A stretch of DNA of 64,000 nt, from the NCBI RefSeq assembly GCF_900636325.1, contig NZ_LR134263.1:1736001-1800000 (forward strand), in the 5' to 3' direction. Numbering within the stretch: the stretch's first letter is position 1; every line of letters begins with the position of its first letter. Below the pieces are notes generated by a model that saw only the letters and a program-made list of their open reading frames with translations, made no database searches and was not told the origin of the DNA. The DNA is from Staphylococcus delphini. GTDB taxonomy: Bacteria; Bacillota; Bacilli; Staphylococcales; Staphylococcaceae. Below are positions 1-8,515 of the stretch, in pieces. Position numbers and translations under genes: made by a program.

Positions 1-75
1 TCTCACCATCGATGTCAATGTATGTGCGAAAAAATGTCGTCGCAAGTGGACTCGAATTTCTTTATCATATTTCAT
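1..75 (-). CDS. Start of an unidentified gene, cut by the left edge
   Basis: The minus strand is open from an ATG at 75 to the window edge (25 codons). A TTG lies one codon upstream and a GGAG sits at 90-93, 11-14 bases before the possible starts, which is rather far. The visible peptide is basic (it begins MKYDKEIRVHLRRHFF) and I recognise no family. It would be transcribed in the same direction as cadA, whose stop is 55 bases upstream. The reading frame is short enough to be chance. Confidence 0.3.
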   Translation of the reverse strand, partial: MKYDKEIRVHLRRHFFAHTLTSMVR

Positions 76-129
76 CAAAGCTAAGTTAACTCCATTTTTG
101 AAAATTTATAGTCAATACGGCTGTATCAT

Positions 130-2310
130 TTATTCCGTCGTCACCTCAGGATCATCTGCTTTAACATACAGGAGACGAATCGCATTTAAAGCGACAATCA
201 ACGTGGCCCCCATATCAGAAAATACAGCTATCCACAACGTCAACCAACCTGGAATGACAAGTAACAACGCTAATAATTTAATCGCAATTGCAAACGTAAT
301 ATTCGCCTTAATTATACGCATTGTTTTTTGACTCAAACGATATGTAAAAGGTAATTTCGACATATCGTCACTGAGGAGTGCAATATCTGCCGTTTCAAGT
401 GCGGTATCTGTACTCGCACCACCCATCGCAATACCTACTGATGCGCTCGCCAGTGCTGGTGCATCATTCACCCCGTCACCGACCATCGCAACTGTCCCAT
501 ATTGCTGCTTAAGTTGTTCAATTTCATTTAATTTATCGACAGGCATCAAATCCGCTTTAACATCTGTCATGTGAAGTCTTTGGGCGATCGCTCGTGCTGT
601 TTTCTCATTGTCTCCTGTCAACATAACGGTATGTTGAATACCAAGTTCACGAAGCGCCTGTATCGCTTTTTGAGACTGTTCACGCACTTCATCCCGCACA
701 GCAATTAACATGCGTAACACATCGTCCACTGATACGAGAATAATCGTATTTCCTTGCTCTTGTAATTGTTGAATTTGCGTTGTTATCGTCGGTTGCGCCA
801 CTTTAAACATTTGCGGTTGTCCAATGATGAATTGACGCCCTGCAACGTTTGCCGTCACCCCTTGGCCTGTTTTTGAATGGAAATCTGTTACATCATATTG
901 GTCAACATGGTGATGATTTGTTTCGGCATAGCGTACAATTGCCCGTGCTAGCGGATGATCCGAACGACTTTCAATGGCTGCAATTTGTCCAATCAGGTCG
1001 GTGTCATCACACATCTCTGTTAAAGGCAGGACAGTGGTCACTTCAGGTTGTCCCATCGTTAGTGTCCCAGTTTTATCAAAAGCAAACGCACGAATACGAC
1101 TGATTTGTTCTAGGTGAATGCCCCCTTTAATGAGCACACCATTTTTCGCTGCATTACCAATACTCGATACGATAGAAATTGGAGTTGCAATGACTAACGC
1201 ACAGGGACAGCCTACAACGAGCACGGCCAAACCTTGATAAACCCACGTTAAAAATGATTGATGTAACACGACTGGTGGCACAATCGCAACGAGTAACGCG
1301 ATAACTATAATGGCAGGGGTATAATAGCGCGCGAATTTTTCAATAAATGCTTGTGCCGGTGTTTGATTTAATTGGGCTTCTTCAACGAGTTGAATCATTT
1401 TGGCTAATGTCGTATGCGCTGCTGTTTTCGTGACACGCACTTCAAGGACGCCATCTTCATTCAATGTCCCTGCAAAAACTTCTGCATCTTCCACTTTTTC
1501 AACCGGCATCGACTCACCGGTAATCGCGGCTTGATTCACTGCAGCGCGCCCCGAAACGACAACACCATCTAACGCAATTTTTTGTCCCGGTTTAATATAT
1601 AACGTTTCACCGATTACAATGTCATCCACAGGCACCTTGATATGTTGGCCGTCTCGTAAAACTGTTGCTTCATCTGGCGCAATGTCCATTAAAGACTGCA
1701 TCGACTGACGTGCTTTGTCCATAGAAAATGTTTCAAGCGCTTCACTCATCGCAAATAAAATGACCACGGCTGCGACTTCTCCCCATTGACCAATGATTGC
1801 GCCGCCGATAACCGCAATCGTCATCAATGTGTGCATATCAAATTCGGCATGCACTAAATTTTTAACGCCTCGGATGAGTAGCGCACTTCCACTTAATAGT
1901 ATCGAACAAGCGAATAGTAAAATCGTCATCATATGGCTTTCGCCGCTCATCAAATGTGAAATGTAACCGAGCAGCATGAACAACGTCGCCACACATATAG
2001 ACTGATGTGCTTTATAAAACTGTTTCGCCTTATCCAACCAAGATGTCGGTTGCGCGGTTATGCTTTGGTCAGTATTTGTACTCCCCTTTTTCCCCTCATC
2101 TAACGTCAATTTTAAATTTTCAAATGCGCCCGCCCCTTCTAATTCTTCCATAGTAGGGGCGCCCGTCACATAAATTTTTGAAGCACCAAAATTGACTTGT
2201 GCCTCATCAACTGACGCAAGACCGCGGACATTCCTTTCAAATTTCCCAGCACAATTGGCGCATGATAAACCTTCTATTCTGTATGTTTTACGACTTTGAA
2301 TCATCTTCAT
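130..2310 (-). CDS. cadA: CadA, Cd/Zn/Pb-exporting P1B-type ATPase
   Basis: Cytoplasmic-membrane pump that exports Cd2+, Zn2+ and Pb2+ using ATP. An N-terminal heavy-metal-associated domain carries the binding motif GLSCANCAG. Paired membrane helices follow, then the actuator loop TGES (about residue 265), the transmembrane metal site CPC (about 370), the phosphorylated Asp in DKTGTLT (about 415), and the hinge motifs TGDNEKTA and GDGVNDAPA. A longer frame is open to 2331. I prefer the ATG at 2310, which overlaps the end of cadC by 23 bases and sits just after a purine-rich GAAGTGG; the ATG at 2304 is also possible. Length (about 726 aa) fits staphylococcal plasmid and chromosomal CadA. It is co-transcribed with cadC and expected to be derepressed by metal. 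Substrate range is inferred from the family. Confidence 0.95.
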   Translation of the reverse strand: MKMIQSRKTYRIEGLSCANCAGKFERNVRGLASVDEAQVNFGASKIYVTGAPTMEELEGAGAFENLKLTLDEGKKGSTNTDQSITAQPTSWLDKAKQFYKAHQSICVATLFMLLGYISHLMSGESHMMTILLFACSILLSGSALLIRGVKNLVHAEFDMHTLMTIAVIGGAIIGQWGEVAAVVILFAMSEALETFSMDKARQSMQSLMDIAPDEATVLRDGQHIKVPVDDIVIGETLYIKPGQKIALDGVVVSGRAAVNQAAITGESMPVEKVEDAEVFAGTLNEDGVLEVRVTKTAAHTTLAKMIQLVEEAQLNQTPAQAFIEKFARYYTPAIIVIALLVAIVPPVVLHQSFLTWVYQGLAVLVVGCPCALVIATPISIVSSIGNAAKNGVLIKGGIHLEQISRIRAFAFDKTGTLTMGQPEVTTVLPLTEMCDDTDLIGQIAAIESRSDHPLARAIVRYAETNHHHVDQYDVTDFHSKTGQGVTANVAGRQFIIGQPQMFKVAQPTITTQIQQLQEQGNTIILVSVDDVLRMLIAVRDEVREQSQKAIQALRELGIQHTVMLTGDNEKTARAIAQRLHMTDVKADLMPVDKLNEIEQLKQQYGTVAMVGDGVNDAPALASASVGIAMGGASTDTALETADIALLSDDMSKLPFTYRLSQKTMRIIKANITFAIAIKLLALLLVIPGWLTLWIAVFSDMGATLIVALNAIRLLYVKADDPEVTTE

Positions 2311-2668
2311 CCACTTCTTTCTTATGTTCAATAGATATCATCATCAATTGTCGAATATGTTCATCATACAAACGATAAAATGCACGTTTACCCGATTTGC
2401 GAAATGTCACAATGCCATTTTTATAAAGAGATCTCAAGTGGTGAGACGCATTCGCCACGGTTACATTTAAAATTTCCGCAATATCACAAACACACAATTC
2501 ATCATGGTGGCAAAGTGCGAGCACGATTTTAGAACGGTTAATGTCGGCAATACTCTTAAACATTTGACTCACCTGTTCAATATTCGAAGCAGCAAGCTCC
2601 TCTTTTGACTGTTGTACAGCTTCAACGTCAATACTAAACGTATCACAAGTTACAATTTTTTGAGTCAT
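2288..2668 (-). CDS. cadC: CadC, ArsR/SmtB-family metal-sensing repressor
   Basis: Winged-helix repressor of the cad operon, released from DNA by Cd, Pb or Zn. The alpha-3 metal motif ELCVCDIAEIL and the recognition-helix region ANASHHLRSL are clear. In plasmid pI258 CadC the cadmium site uses two N-terminal cysteines plus the two of the LCVC motif. Here the N-terminus reads TCDTFSID, so only the first N-terminal cysteine (Cys8) is present and the second is Ser. The gene is 126 aa and overlaps cadA. Its promoter and an inverted-repeat operator lie directly upstream (2709-2752). Family assignment is firm; the altered metal site is read directly from the sequence. Confidence 0.95.
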   Translation of the reverse strand: MTQKIVTCDTFSIDVEAVQQSKEELAASNIEQVSQMFKSIADINRSKIVLALCHHDELCVCDIAEILNVTVANASHHLRSLYKNGIVTFRKSGKRAFYRLYDEHIRQLMMISIEHKKEVDEDDSKS

Positions 2669-2708
2669 AACATCTTCATATCCTTTTATATATTATTTTT
2701 ATATTAAA

Positions 2709-2752
2709 ATTATAACTTCTTTTCACAGAACATTCAAGCGTTCATTTGAATG
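2709..2752 (-). promoter_or_regulatory. cadC promoter with CadC-type operator
   Basis: On the minus strand TTGAAT (2737-2732) and TATAAT (2714-2709) are separated by exactly 17 bases. The -35 box is one arm of a perfect inverted repeat, CATTCAA (2731-2737) / TTGAATG (2746-2752), with 8 bases between. An inverted repeat with TTGAATG-like arms over the promoter is the known cad operator layout, so a bound CadC would block RNA polymerase. Confidence 0.8.
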
Positions 2753-2865
2753 AAAAGGATGATTAATTTGTTACGAAGAGGGTAATGCACTTTTAGGAAG
2801 ACTTATGGTTCAATTCAATCATAAGTAATGTATAAGACAAAAAACTAGGAGATGTTTTTTAATTT

Positions 2866-3084
2866 ATGTCAATTCATATTGATCCAGAAAAATTTGCAGA
2901 ACTTGTAGTGAGCGCAAATCCGTCTAAAAAGTTAAAACCTGAAGAAATCGCAAAAGAAAGTATTGATTTGTACATTCACGCCTATCGTATGGCTGAACGC
3001 TACACGAATATTTCTTCAAATTGCTATGATACCGCAAGTGCATTGGAAGAATTGAAAGAGACAGAATTAAACCTTTATAGATAA
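2866..3084 (+). CDS. Small hypothetical protein, 72 aa
   Basis: I do not recognise a family. The gene begins at an ATG preceded by a good ribosome site (AGGAG, 2849-2853) and ends before a strong bidirectional hairpin at 3151-3190. The product is soluble and mostly alpha-helical in composition (PEEIAKESIDLYIHAYRMAERY), with no signal peptide or membrane segment. It is the only plus-strand gene between cadC and rny, and is transcribed away from cadC and towards rny. A clean start site and its own terminator favour a real gene. Confidence 0.6.
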   Translation: MSIHIDPEKFAELVVSANPSKKLKPEEIAKESIDLYIHAYRMAERYTNISSNCYDTASALEELKETELNLYR

Positions 3085-3150
3085 GACATCGTATGCTATT
3101 GAAATGACCCTTAAATATTAAAAACAACATGTCTTTAAAGCATAGAAAAA

Positions 3151-3190
3151 AAGCAAGTTTCTTTATACCCTTTAATAAAGAAACTTGCTT
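3151..3190. terminator. Bidirectional terminator between the 72-aa gene and rny
   Basis: Perfect 16-bp inverted repeat, 3151-3166 and 3175-3190, with an 8-base loop. A-rich sequence lies on the left and T-rich on the right, so it can serve both converging transcripts. Confidence 0.9.
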
Positions 3191-3207
3191 TTCCTTTTCA
3201 TACGCAA

Positions 3208-4767
3208 TTATTTCGCATATTCAATTGCTCTCGTCTCACGAACGACTGTCACTTTGATATGACCCGGATATTGCAGTTCACCTTCAATTTGATTTTTAAT
3301 ATCTCGCGCTAATCGGTGAGATTTTAAGTCATCAATCGTATCAGGTTCTACAATAACACGAATTTCTCGACCTGCTTGAATCGCAAAGGCCTTTTCAACA
3401 CCTTCATAATTCTCAGAGATTTCTTCTAAACGCTCTAAACGCTTGATGTAGTTCTCTAATGTTTCTTTTCTTGCCCCTGGTCTTGCAGCAGATAATGCAT
3501 CAGCTGCAGCAACTAAAATTGAGATGATAGAAGTTGGCTCCACATCGCCATGATGCGAGTGTATCGCATTAATCACTGTTTCAGGTTCGCCATATTTTTT
3601 AGCTAACTCCACACCGATTTCTACGTGACTGCCTTCCACTTCATGGTCAATGGCCTTACCAATATCATGTAATAAACCTGCACGTTTCGCTAATGTCACA
3701 TCTTCATTCAGTTCTGCAGCAAGCATACCTGACAGATGCGCAACTTCAATAGAATGTTTCAATACATTTTGACCGTAACTTGTACGGTAATGCATACGAC
3801 CTAATATTTTAATTAAATCTGGATGCATATTATGAACATTTAATTCGAATGTTGCATGTTCACCAGCGTCACGAATAATTTCGTCTACTTCACGTCTTGA
3901 TTTTTCAACCATATCTTCTATGCGTCCAGGATGAATACGCCCATCTGACACGAGATTAATTAATGCTGTTTTCGCAATTTCTCGACGAATCGGATCAAAA
4001 CCTGATAAAATAACTGCTTCTGGCGTATCATCAATAATTAAATCAATACCTGTAAGCGTTTCTAATGTACGAATATTTCGACCTTCACGACCGATAATTC
4101 GACCTTTCATTTCATCATTAGGCAAGTTTACAACTGAAACTGTTGATTCAGAAGTATGATCTGCAGCAAAACGTTGCACTACTGTAGCGAGCAACTCTTT
4201 AGCATTTTGGTTTACTTTTTCTTTTGCTTCATTTTCTTTTTCTTTAACAAGTACTGCAATATCTTGTGACAACTCATCTTCTACACGTGATAATTGTTCT
4301 TTACGTGCTTCTTCTTGTGTGAGACCGGAGATGCGTTCTAGTTCTTGTTCGTGCTTCATTATTATCGATTGAACACTACTCTCTTTTGCATCTACTTGTT
4401 GTTGTCTTTCTTCAAGTTTAGATTCTTTTTGCTCTAAAATCTCATCCTTCTTATCGAGTAGATCAGATTTTCGCTCCAAGTTTTCCTCTTTTTGAAGAAG
4501 TCGGGATTCTTGCCTTTGAAGCTCAGTACGTCGTTCTCTAAGTTCGTTTTCAGCACGTTCTCGGAGAATTTGGTTTTCTTCTTTCGCTTCGATTAACTTC
4601 TCTTTTTTAAGGTTTTCTGCTTCTTTGTTTGCTTGTTCAAGAATATCTTTCGCAGTTTGCTTGGCTTGCAACTGCTTTTGGTAAATCAAGTTTTGGGCGA
4701 TAAAATACCCTACAACAACTCCTAGAATGATACCCAGCAAAATGAGTAAGAGGCTTAATAAATTCAC
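3208..4767 (-). CDS. rny: Ribonuclease Y (membrane-anchored endoribonuclease)
   Basis: Endonuclease that starts mRNA turnover in Firmicutes. Residues 1-23 form a single N-terminal membrane anchor ([20 protein letters not shown]). A long charged coiled coil runs to about residue 195 (runs of E, K, R and Q). A KH RNA-binding domain ([15 protein letters not shown], about 215-230) and an HD phosphohydrolase domain with [10 protein letters not shown] (about 365) follow. Length 519 aa is typical. It sits downstream of recA, which ends in its own terminator, as in other staphylococci. No anomaly seen. Confidence 0.97.
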   Translation of the reverse strand: MNLLSLLLILLGIILGVVVGYFIAQNLIYQKQLQAKQTAKDILEQANKEAENLKKEKLIEAKEENQILRERAENELRERRTELQRQESRLLQKEENLERKSDLLDKKDEILEQKESKLEERQQQVDAKESSVQSIIMKHEQELERISGLTQEEARKEQLSRVEDELSQDIAVLVKEKENEAKEKVNQNAKELLATVVQRFAADHTSESTVSVVNLPNDEMKGRIIGREGRNIRTLETLTGIDLIIDDTPEAVILSGFDPIRREIAKTALINLVSDGRIHPGRIEDMVEKSRREVDEIIRDAGEHATFELNVHNMHPDLIKILGRMHYRTSYGQNVLKHSIEVAHLSGMLAAELNEDVTLAKRAGLLHDIGKAIDHEVEGSHVEIGVELAKKYGEPETVINAIHSHHGDVEPTSIISILVAAADALSAARPGARKETLENYIKRLERLEEISENYEGVEKAFAIQAGREIRVIVEPDTIDDLKSHRLARDIKNQIEGELQYPGHIKVTVVRETRAIEYAK

Positions 4768-4906
4768 ACAAACACCCCCTTTTTCTAGGATTTCGTTCTG
4801 TATGTTAATAAATCTATATGATTATATGGATAAAAATAAGAATCATACAAGTTCAATTGTACGTTTTGAACAACGAAAAATCAAGGTTTCTGTCGTGATT
4901 ACAAAT

Positions 4907-4954
4907 AAAAAGCGATGAACACAGAATATATGTATCCTGTACACACCGCTTTTT
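4907..4954 (-). terminator. recA terminator
   Basis: On the minus strand AAAAAGCGGTG pairs with CATCGCTTTTT (one G-T pair), and an inner ACAG/CTGT extends the stem. The right arm ends in a T run. It lies 40 bases after the recA stop, in the recA-rny gap. Confidence 0.8.
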
Positions 4955-4994
4955 ATATTGAACACAGTACTTTTCAAATGAACTTTAGACGGGG

Positions 4995-6038
4995 TTATTC
5001 ATCGAAAAGCGTTTGTGTTTCTTCTTGTTCAGCCTCTTCCACGTCACCATCAAAAATACCAAGTTTTTCGCGTAATTTACGGTCGATTTCATCTTCAAGT
5101 TTAGGGTTTTCTAATAAAAATTGTTTAACGTTTTCTTTACCTTGCCCCATACGCTCACCATTGTATGAATACCATGCACCTGACTTGTCTACAATTTCAT
5201 ATTGAACACCTAAGTCGATAAGCTCACCTTGACGTGAAATCCCTTTACCATACATGATATCAACTTCTGCCACTTTGAATGGTGGTGCGACTTTGTTTTT
5301 AACGACTTTGATTTTAGTACGGTTACCGACGATATCTTGACCTTGTTTTAATTGCTCGGCACGACGCACTTCTAAACGAACTGAGCTGTAGAATTTTAAT
5401 GCGCGCCCACCTGGTGTCGTTTCAGGGTTACCGAACATCACGCCTACCTTTTCACGGATTTGGTTAATAAAGATAGCTGTCGTTTTTGATTTTGAAATCG
5501 CTGCAGATAATTTGCGTAATGCTTGAGACATGAGACGCGCCTGTAAGCCAACGTGTGTATCACCCATCTCGCCTTCGATTTCTGCTTTAGGTGTCAATGC
5601 CGCAACTGAGTCGACAATGATAATATCCACTGCGCCACTTCTGACAAACGCCTCTGCAATTTCAAGCCCTTGTTCACCGTGGTCTGGTTGTGAAAGGTAT
5701 AAGTTATCAATATCTACACCTAATGCTTCAGCGTAAACTGGATCGAGTGCGTGTTCGGCATCAATAAATGCAGCAATACCGCCATTTTTTTGTACTTCAG
5801 CAATGGCATGTAAAGCAACTGTAGTTTTACCAGAACTTTCGGGGCCATAAACTTCGATGATACGACCTTTAGGATAGCCGCCAACCCCTAATGCATGGTC
5901 TAGTGTTACCGAACCACTTGAAACACTTGAAACACGGCGATCTTTATTCTCACCCAGTTTCATTACGGCACCTTTACCAAATGATTTTTCCATATTTTTA
6001 ATTACTGTATCTAGCGCTTTTTGACGTTCATTATCCAA
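4995..6038 (-). CDS. recA: RecA recombinase
   Basis: Strand-exchange ATPase for homologous recombination and co-protease for LexA in the SOS response. Walker A GPESSGKT lies near residue 65, and the L1/L2 region and the [14 protein letters not shown] segment are intact. The frame is open to 6092, but the likely start is the TTG at 6038: it is preceded by AGGGGG with a 7-base spacer and gives 347 aa, the usual staphylococcal length. A LexA box lies about 83 bases upstream. Its usual neighbour cinA is now 5 kb away, behind the cst cluster. Confidence 0.98.
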   Translation of the reverse strand: MDNERQKALDTVIKNMEKSFGKGAVMKLGENKDRRVSSVSSGSVTLDHALGVGGYPKGRIIEVYGPESSGKTTVALHAIAEVQKNGGIAAFIDAEHALDPVYAEALGVDIDNLYLSQPDHGEQGLEIAEAFVRSGAVDIIIVDSVAALTPKAEIEGEMGDTHVGLQARLMSQALRKLSAAISKSKTTAIFINQIREKVGVMFGNPETTPGGRALKFYSSVRLEVRRAEQLKQGQDIVGNRTKIKVVKNKVAPPFKVAEVDIMYGKGISRQGELIDLGVQYEIVDKSGAWYSYNGERMGQGKENVKQFLLENPKLEDEIDRKLREKLGIFDGDVEEAEQEETQTLFDE

Positions 6039-6120
6039 TTTAGGACCCCCTACTTGATCGAAATTTCCTTTTAATTTAATTCTACTATACATGGTATTAA
6101 ATCAAATTACAAGTGTTTTG

Positions 6121-6134
6121 CGAATGTTTGTTCG
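6121..6134 (-). promoter_or_regulatory. LexA (SOS) box upstream of recA
   Basis: CGAATGTTTGTTCG matches the Gram-positive LexA consensus CGAAC-N4-GTTCG with one change. It lies 83-96 bases upstream of the recA start codon. SOS control of recA is established; the match is read from the sequence. Confidence 0.8.
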
Positions 6135-6256
6135 TTATTTTTGAAGTGCAATTTCTCCAAAACAGAACGCATGTGCTTATATTTATTAAATAATCGTTGG
6201 CTTAATAGAGAGGAATTGATATTTTTATTCTCTATAACAATCAATTTATAAATTTT

Positions 6257-7021
6257 CTAAGTACCAAAAAAGACAATTTGGATAATTGCTACTATGATTA
6301 AAATACTAATAATCCATTTTTGAATAACGTCAGGCACTTTTTTACTCAGTTTTAAACCTAAAGGCGCAAAGATAATACTTCCTATAATGAGAAATAAAGC
6401 ATCTACAATAGGAACATAGTTTTGTATCAACTTTACAATAAAGGTTCCAATTGAAGATACAAATGCGATGACGATACTGTTTGCGACTACCGTGTTCATT
6501 GGTAATTTAAATACCACTAGTAGTATAGGAATAATAATAAAAGCCCCCCCTGCGCCAACGATACCTGAAATCACTCCAACGATTAAACCAATTATAGATA
6601 TTAAAAGCCTATTAAATGAGGATTGGGCTGAATCGGATTTCACTCTAACAAACATTAATATTAAAGCAACTATGGCAATCAAGATATATATCGTGTTGAC
6701 GAAAGTTGCATTTAATAAATTTGCGAGAAATGCCCCGAACATACTCCCAATCACCATTGATCCACCCATGTAAAAAACTAATCGCAGTGAAAATTCCGGT
6801 TTTTTTCTTGCTTTCAAAGAACCGCTTAAAGTACTAAAAAACACTTGGCTTGAGGTGAGCCCTGAGGCTAGATAGGCACTATAAGCTGGAGCGCCTAATA
6901 TAGGAGGAATGAGAAGAATAGCAGGATAAATAATAATCGCCCCACCTATTCCAACTAATCCGGATATCAATCCACCAAAACTTCCAATAAGCAACATGAT
7001 GATTATAATTGAAATATCCAT
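6257..7021 (-). CDS. tauE: TauE/SafE-family sulfite/sulfur-compound exporter of the cst locus
   Basis: Integral membrane protein of 254 aa with about eight hydrophobic helices and the family's repeated glycine-rich motifs near the start of each half (GLISGLVGIGGA and GVISGIVGAGGA). In the S. aureus cst locus the equivalent protein is proposed to export sulfite or a related sulfur oxyanion. Its ATG overlaps the stop of cstR by one base (TAATG), so the two are co-translated. It shares control by CstR and sulfide stress. The transported substrate is inferred from context. Confidence 0.85.
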   Translation of the reverse strand: MDISIIIIMLLIGSFGGLISGLVGIGGAIIIYPAILLIPPILGAPAYSAYLASGLTSSQVFFSTLSGSLKARKKPEFSLRLVFYMGGSMVIGSMFGAFLANLLNATFVNTIYILIAIVALILMFVRVKSDSAQSSFNRLLISIIGLIVGVISGIVGAGGAFIIIPILLVVFKLPMNTVVANSIVIAFVSSIGTFIVKLIQNYVPIVDALFLIIGSIIFAPLGLKLSKKVPDVIQKWIISILIIVAIIQIVFFGT

Positions 7022-7281
7022 TATTTACTTTTCACCAATAAGTTAACGGCTTCATTTATAATTTCTTGAGAATCTTCGTTGTTTTCATCAGCTAATTTTA
7101 CACATTCAACTAAATTTTCGCTAATGATGATCCCCATTAATCGTTGTAAGGAACTCTTTGAAGCACTCAGTTGGGTGACAACATCTTTACAATGTTTTTC
7201 TTCTTCCATCATTTTAATAACACCATTCAGCTGCCCTTGTACTCTCTTAATACGATTAATCATCTTTTTATCATAATTCAT
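7021..7281 (-). CDS. cstR: CstR, persulfide-sensing CsoR-family repressor
   Basis: All-helical DUF156/CsoR-type repressor of 86 aa. The two sensing cysteines fall at Cys31 (EEEKHC) and Cys60 (NLVEC), the positions known for S. aureus CstR, where reactive sulfur species link them and release DNA. The copper-binding His/Cys set of true CsoR is not complete. A GGAGG lies 7 bases before the ATG. The gene is divergent from cstA, and both promoters lie in the 137-bp gap with matching operators. Assignment is strong from residues and context. Confidence 0.93.
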   Translation of the reverse strand: MNYDKKMINRIKRVQGQLNGVIKMMEEEKHCKDVVTQLSASKSSLQRLMGIIISENLVECVKLADENNEDSQEIINEAVNLLVKSK

Positions 7282-7314
7282 AGTTTTTTCCTCCGATTTT
7301 TAATGAATAAAATT

Positions 7315-7402
7315 ATCTTAATAGAAATCAACAAATCTGTCAAATACCCACCACCGTATTTGACAAAATATCAATAATGCCTTACTATACCCCTAAAGGT
7401 AT
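7315..7402. promoter_or_regulatory. Divergent cstR/cstA promoters with two palindromic operators
   Basis: A perfect inverted repeat, TGTCAAATAC (7338-7347) and GTATTTGACA (7356-7365), contains a -35 box on each strand. Rightward, TTGACA (7360-7365), 17 bases, TACTAT (7383-7388) drives cstA. Leftward, TTGACA (7343-7338), 17 bases, TAAGAT (7320-7315) drives cstR-tauE. A second palindrome, ATACCCCTAAAGGTAT (7387-7402), overlaps the cstA -10/start region and resembles the published CstR operator. CstR bound at either site would silence the cluster. Confidence 0.85.
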
Positions 7403-7418
7403 TTTTTAGGAGGTATTT

Positions 7419-8486
7419 ATGAAGCAGTTTAAAGAAAAGCATATCAATGATTTTAGTAAAAAAGAATTAGAGAAATTAGGTGCACAAGGTCAACTCATTG
7501 ATGTTAGAACACCAGAAGAATATGAACTTAATCATATAAACGGTGCGACGTTACACCCTGTTGATGAAATTGCATCTTTTAATACGGATAAAAACAAAAC
7601 ATATTATATACACTGTAAAAGTGGTAATAGAAGCGCAAAAGCAAGTGAATATTTAAGTGAACAAGGTTACGACGTTGTTAATTTAGATGGTGGTTTTAAA
7701 GCATTTGAAGAAAAATATTTGAACCATGATGCACTAGATGAAAACACCAACGTTGAAATTAAAAATGATCGTAAAAAGTTTAACTACAGTGGTCTTCAGT
7801 GCCCAGGACCCATCGTCAATATTAGCAAAGAAGTTAAAGCTATTGATGTCGGTGACCAAATTGAAGTTAAAGTGACTGACTTTGGCTTTCAAAATGACAT
7901 TAAGAGTTGGGTCAACCAAACTGGCCATACTTTAGTGAGCCTGAAAAAAAGTGAAAATGAAATCAATGCAGTCATTCAAAAAGAAAAACCAAAAGACATG
8001 GAAGTGAGCCATTCTGCTAAAGGAACTACAATTGTTCTATTCAGTGGGGAGTTAGATAAAGCAGTGGCAGCAATGATTATTGCGAATGGTGCTAAGGCTG
8101 CAGGCAGAGACGTCACAATCTTCTTTACTTTTTGGGGACTTAATGCATTGAAAAAAAACCAATCCGTCCATGTTAAAAAGAAAGGTATCGCAAAAATGTT
8201 TGACTTGATGTTGCCAAAAACACCTGTACGTATGCCGCTATCTAAAATGAATATGTTTGGTTTAGGTAATATCATGATGCGTTACGTAATGAAGAAGAAA
8301 AATGTGGATTCCTTACCATCACTGATTGACCAAGCCATCGACCAAGATATCAAATTAATTGCTTGTACAATGAGTATGGATGTCATGGGCATTCAAAAAG
8401 AAGAGCTCAGAGACGAAGTTGGATACGGTGGTGTAGGAACTTATATTGGTGATACTGAAAAAGCAAGTCACAATTTATTTATCTAA
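7419..8486 (+). CDS. cstA: CstA, multidomain sulfurtransferase (rhodanese-TusA-DsrE-like)
   Basis: Persulfide carrier that moves sulfane sulfur between partners during sulfide detoxification. Domain 1 is a rhodanese with the active-site loop HCKSGNRS (Cys66). Domain 2 is TusA-like with LQCPGP (Cys128). Domain 3 is DsrE/DsrF-like (about residues 195-355) with a candidate cysteine in IACTMSMD. The two catalytic cysteine positions match those of S. aureus CstA. A strong AGGAGG (7408-7413) precedes the ATG. It is first in the cstA-cstB-sqr operon under CstR control. Confidence 0.93.
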   Translation: MKQFKEKHINDFSKKELEKLGAQGQLIDVRTPEEYELNHINGATLHPVDEIASFNTDKNKTYYIHCKSGNRSAKASEYLSEQGYDVVNLDGGFKAFEEKYLNHDALDENTNVEIKNDRKKFNYSGLQCPGPIVNISKEVKAIDVGDQIEVKVTDFGFQNDIKSWVNQTGHTLVSLKKSENEINAVIQKEKPKDMEVSHSAKGTTIVLFSGELDKAVAAMIIANGAKAAGRDVTIFFTFWGLNALKKNQSVHVKKKGIAKMFDLMLPKTPVRMPLSKMNMFGLGNIMMRYVMKKKNVDSLPSLIDQAIDQDIKLIACTMSMDVMGIQKEELRDEVGYGGVGTYIGDTEKASHNLFI

Positions 8487-8515
8487 TTCAATTAATTAAA
8501 AAGGAGTTTTTCACA

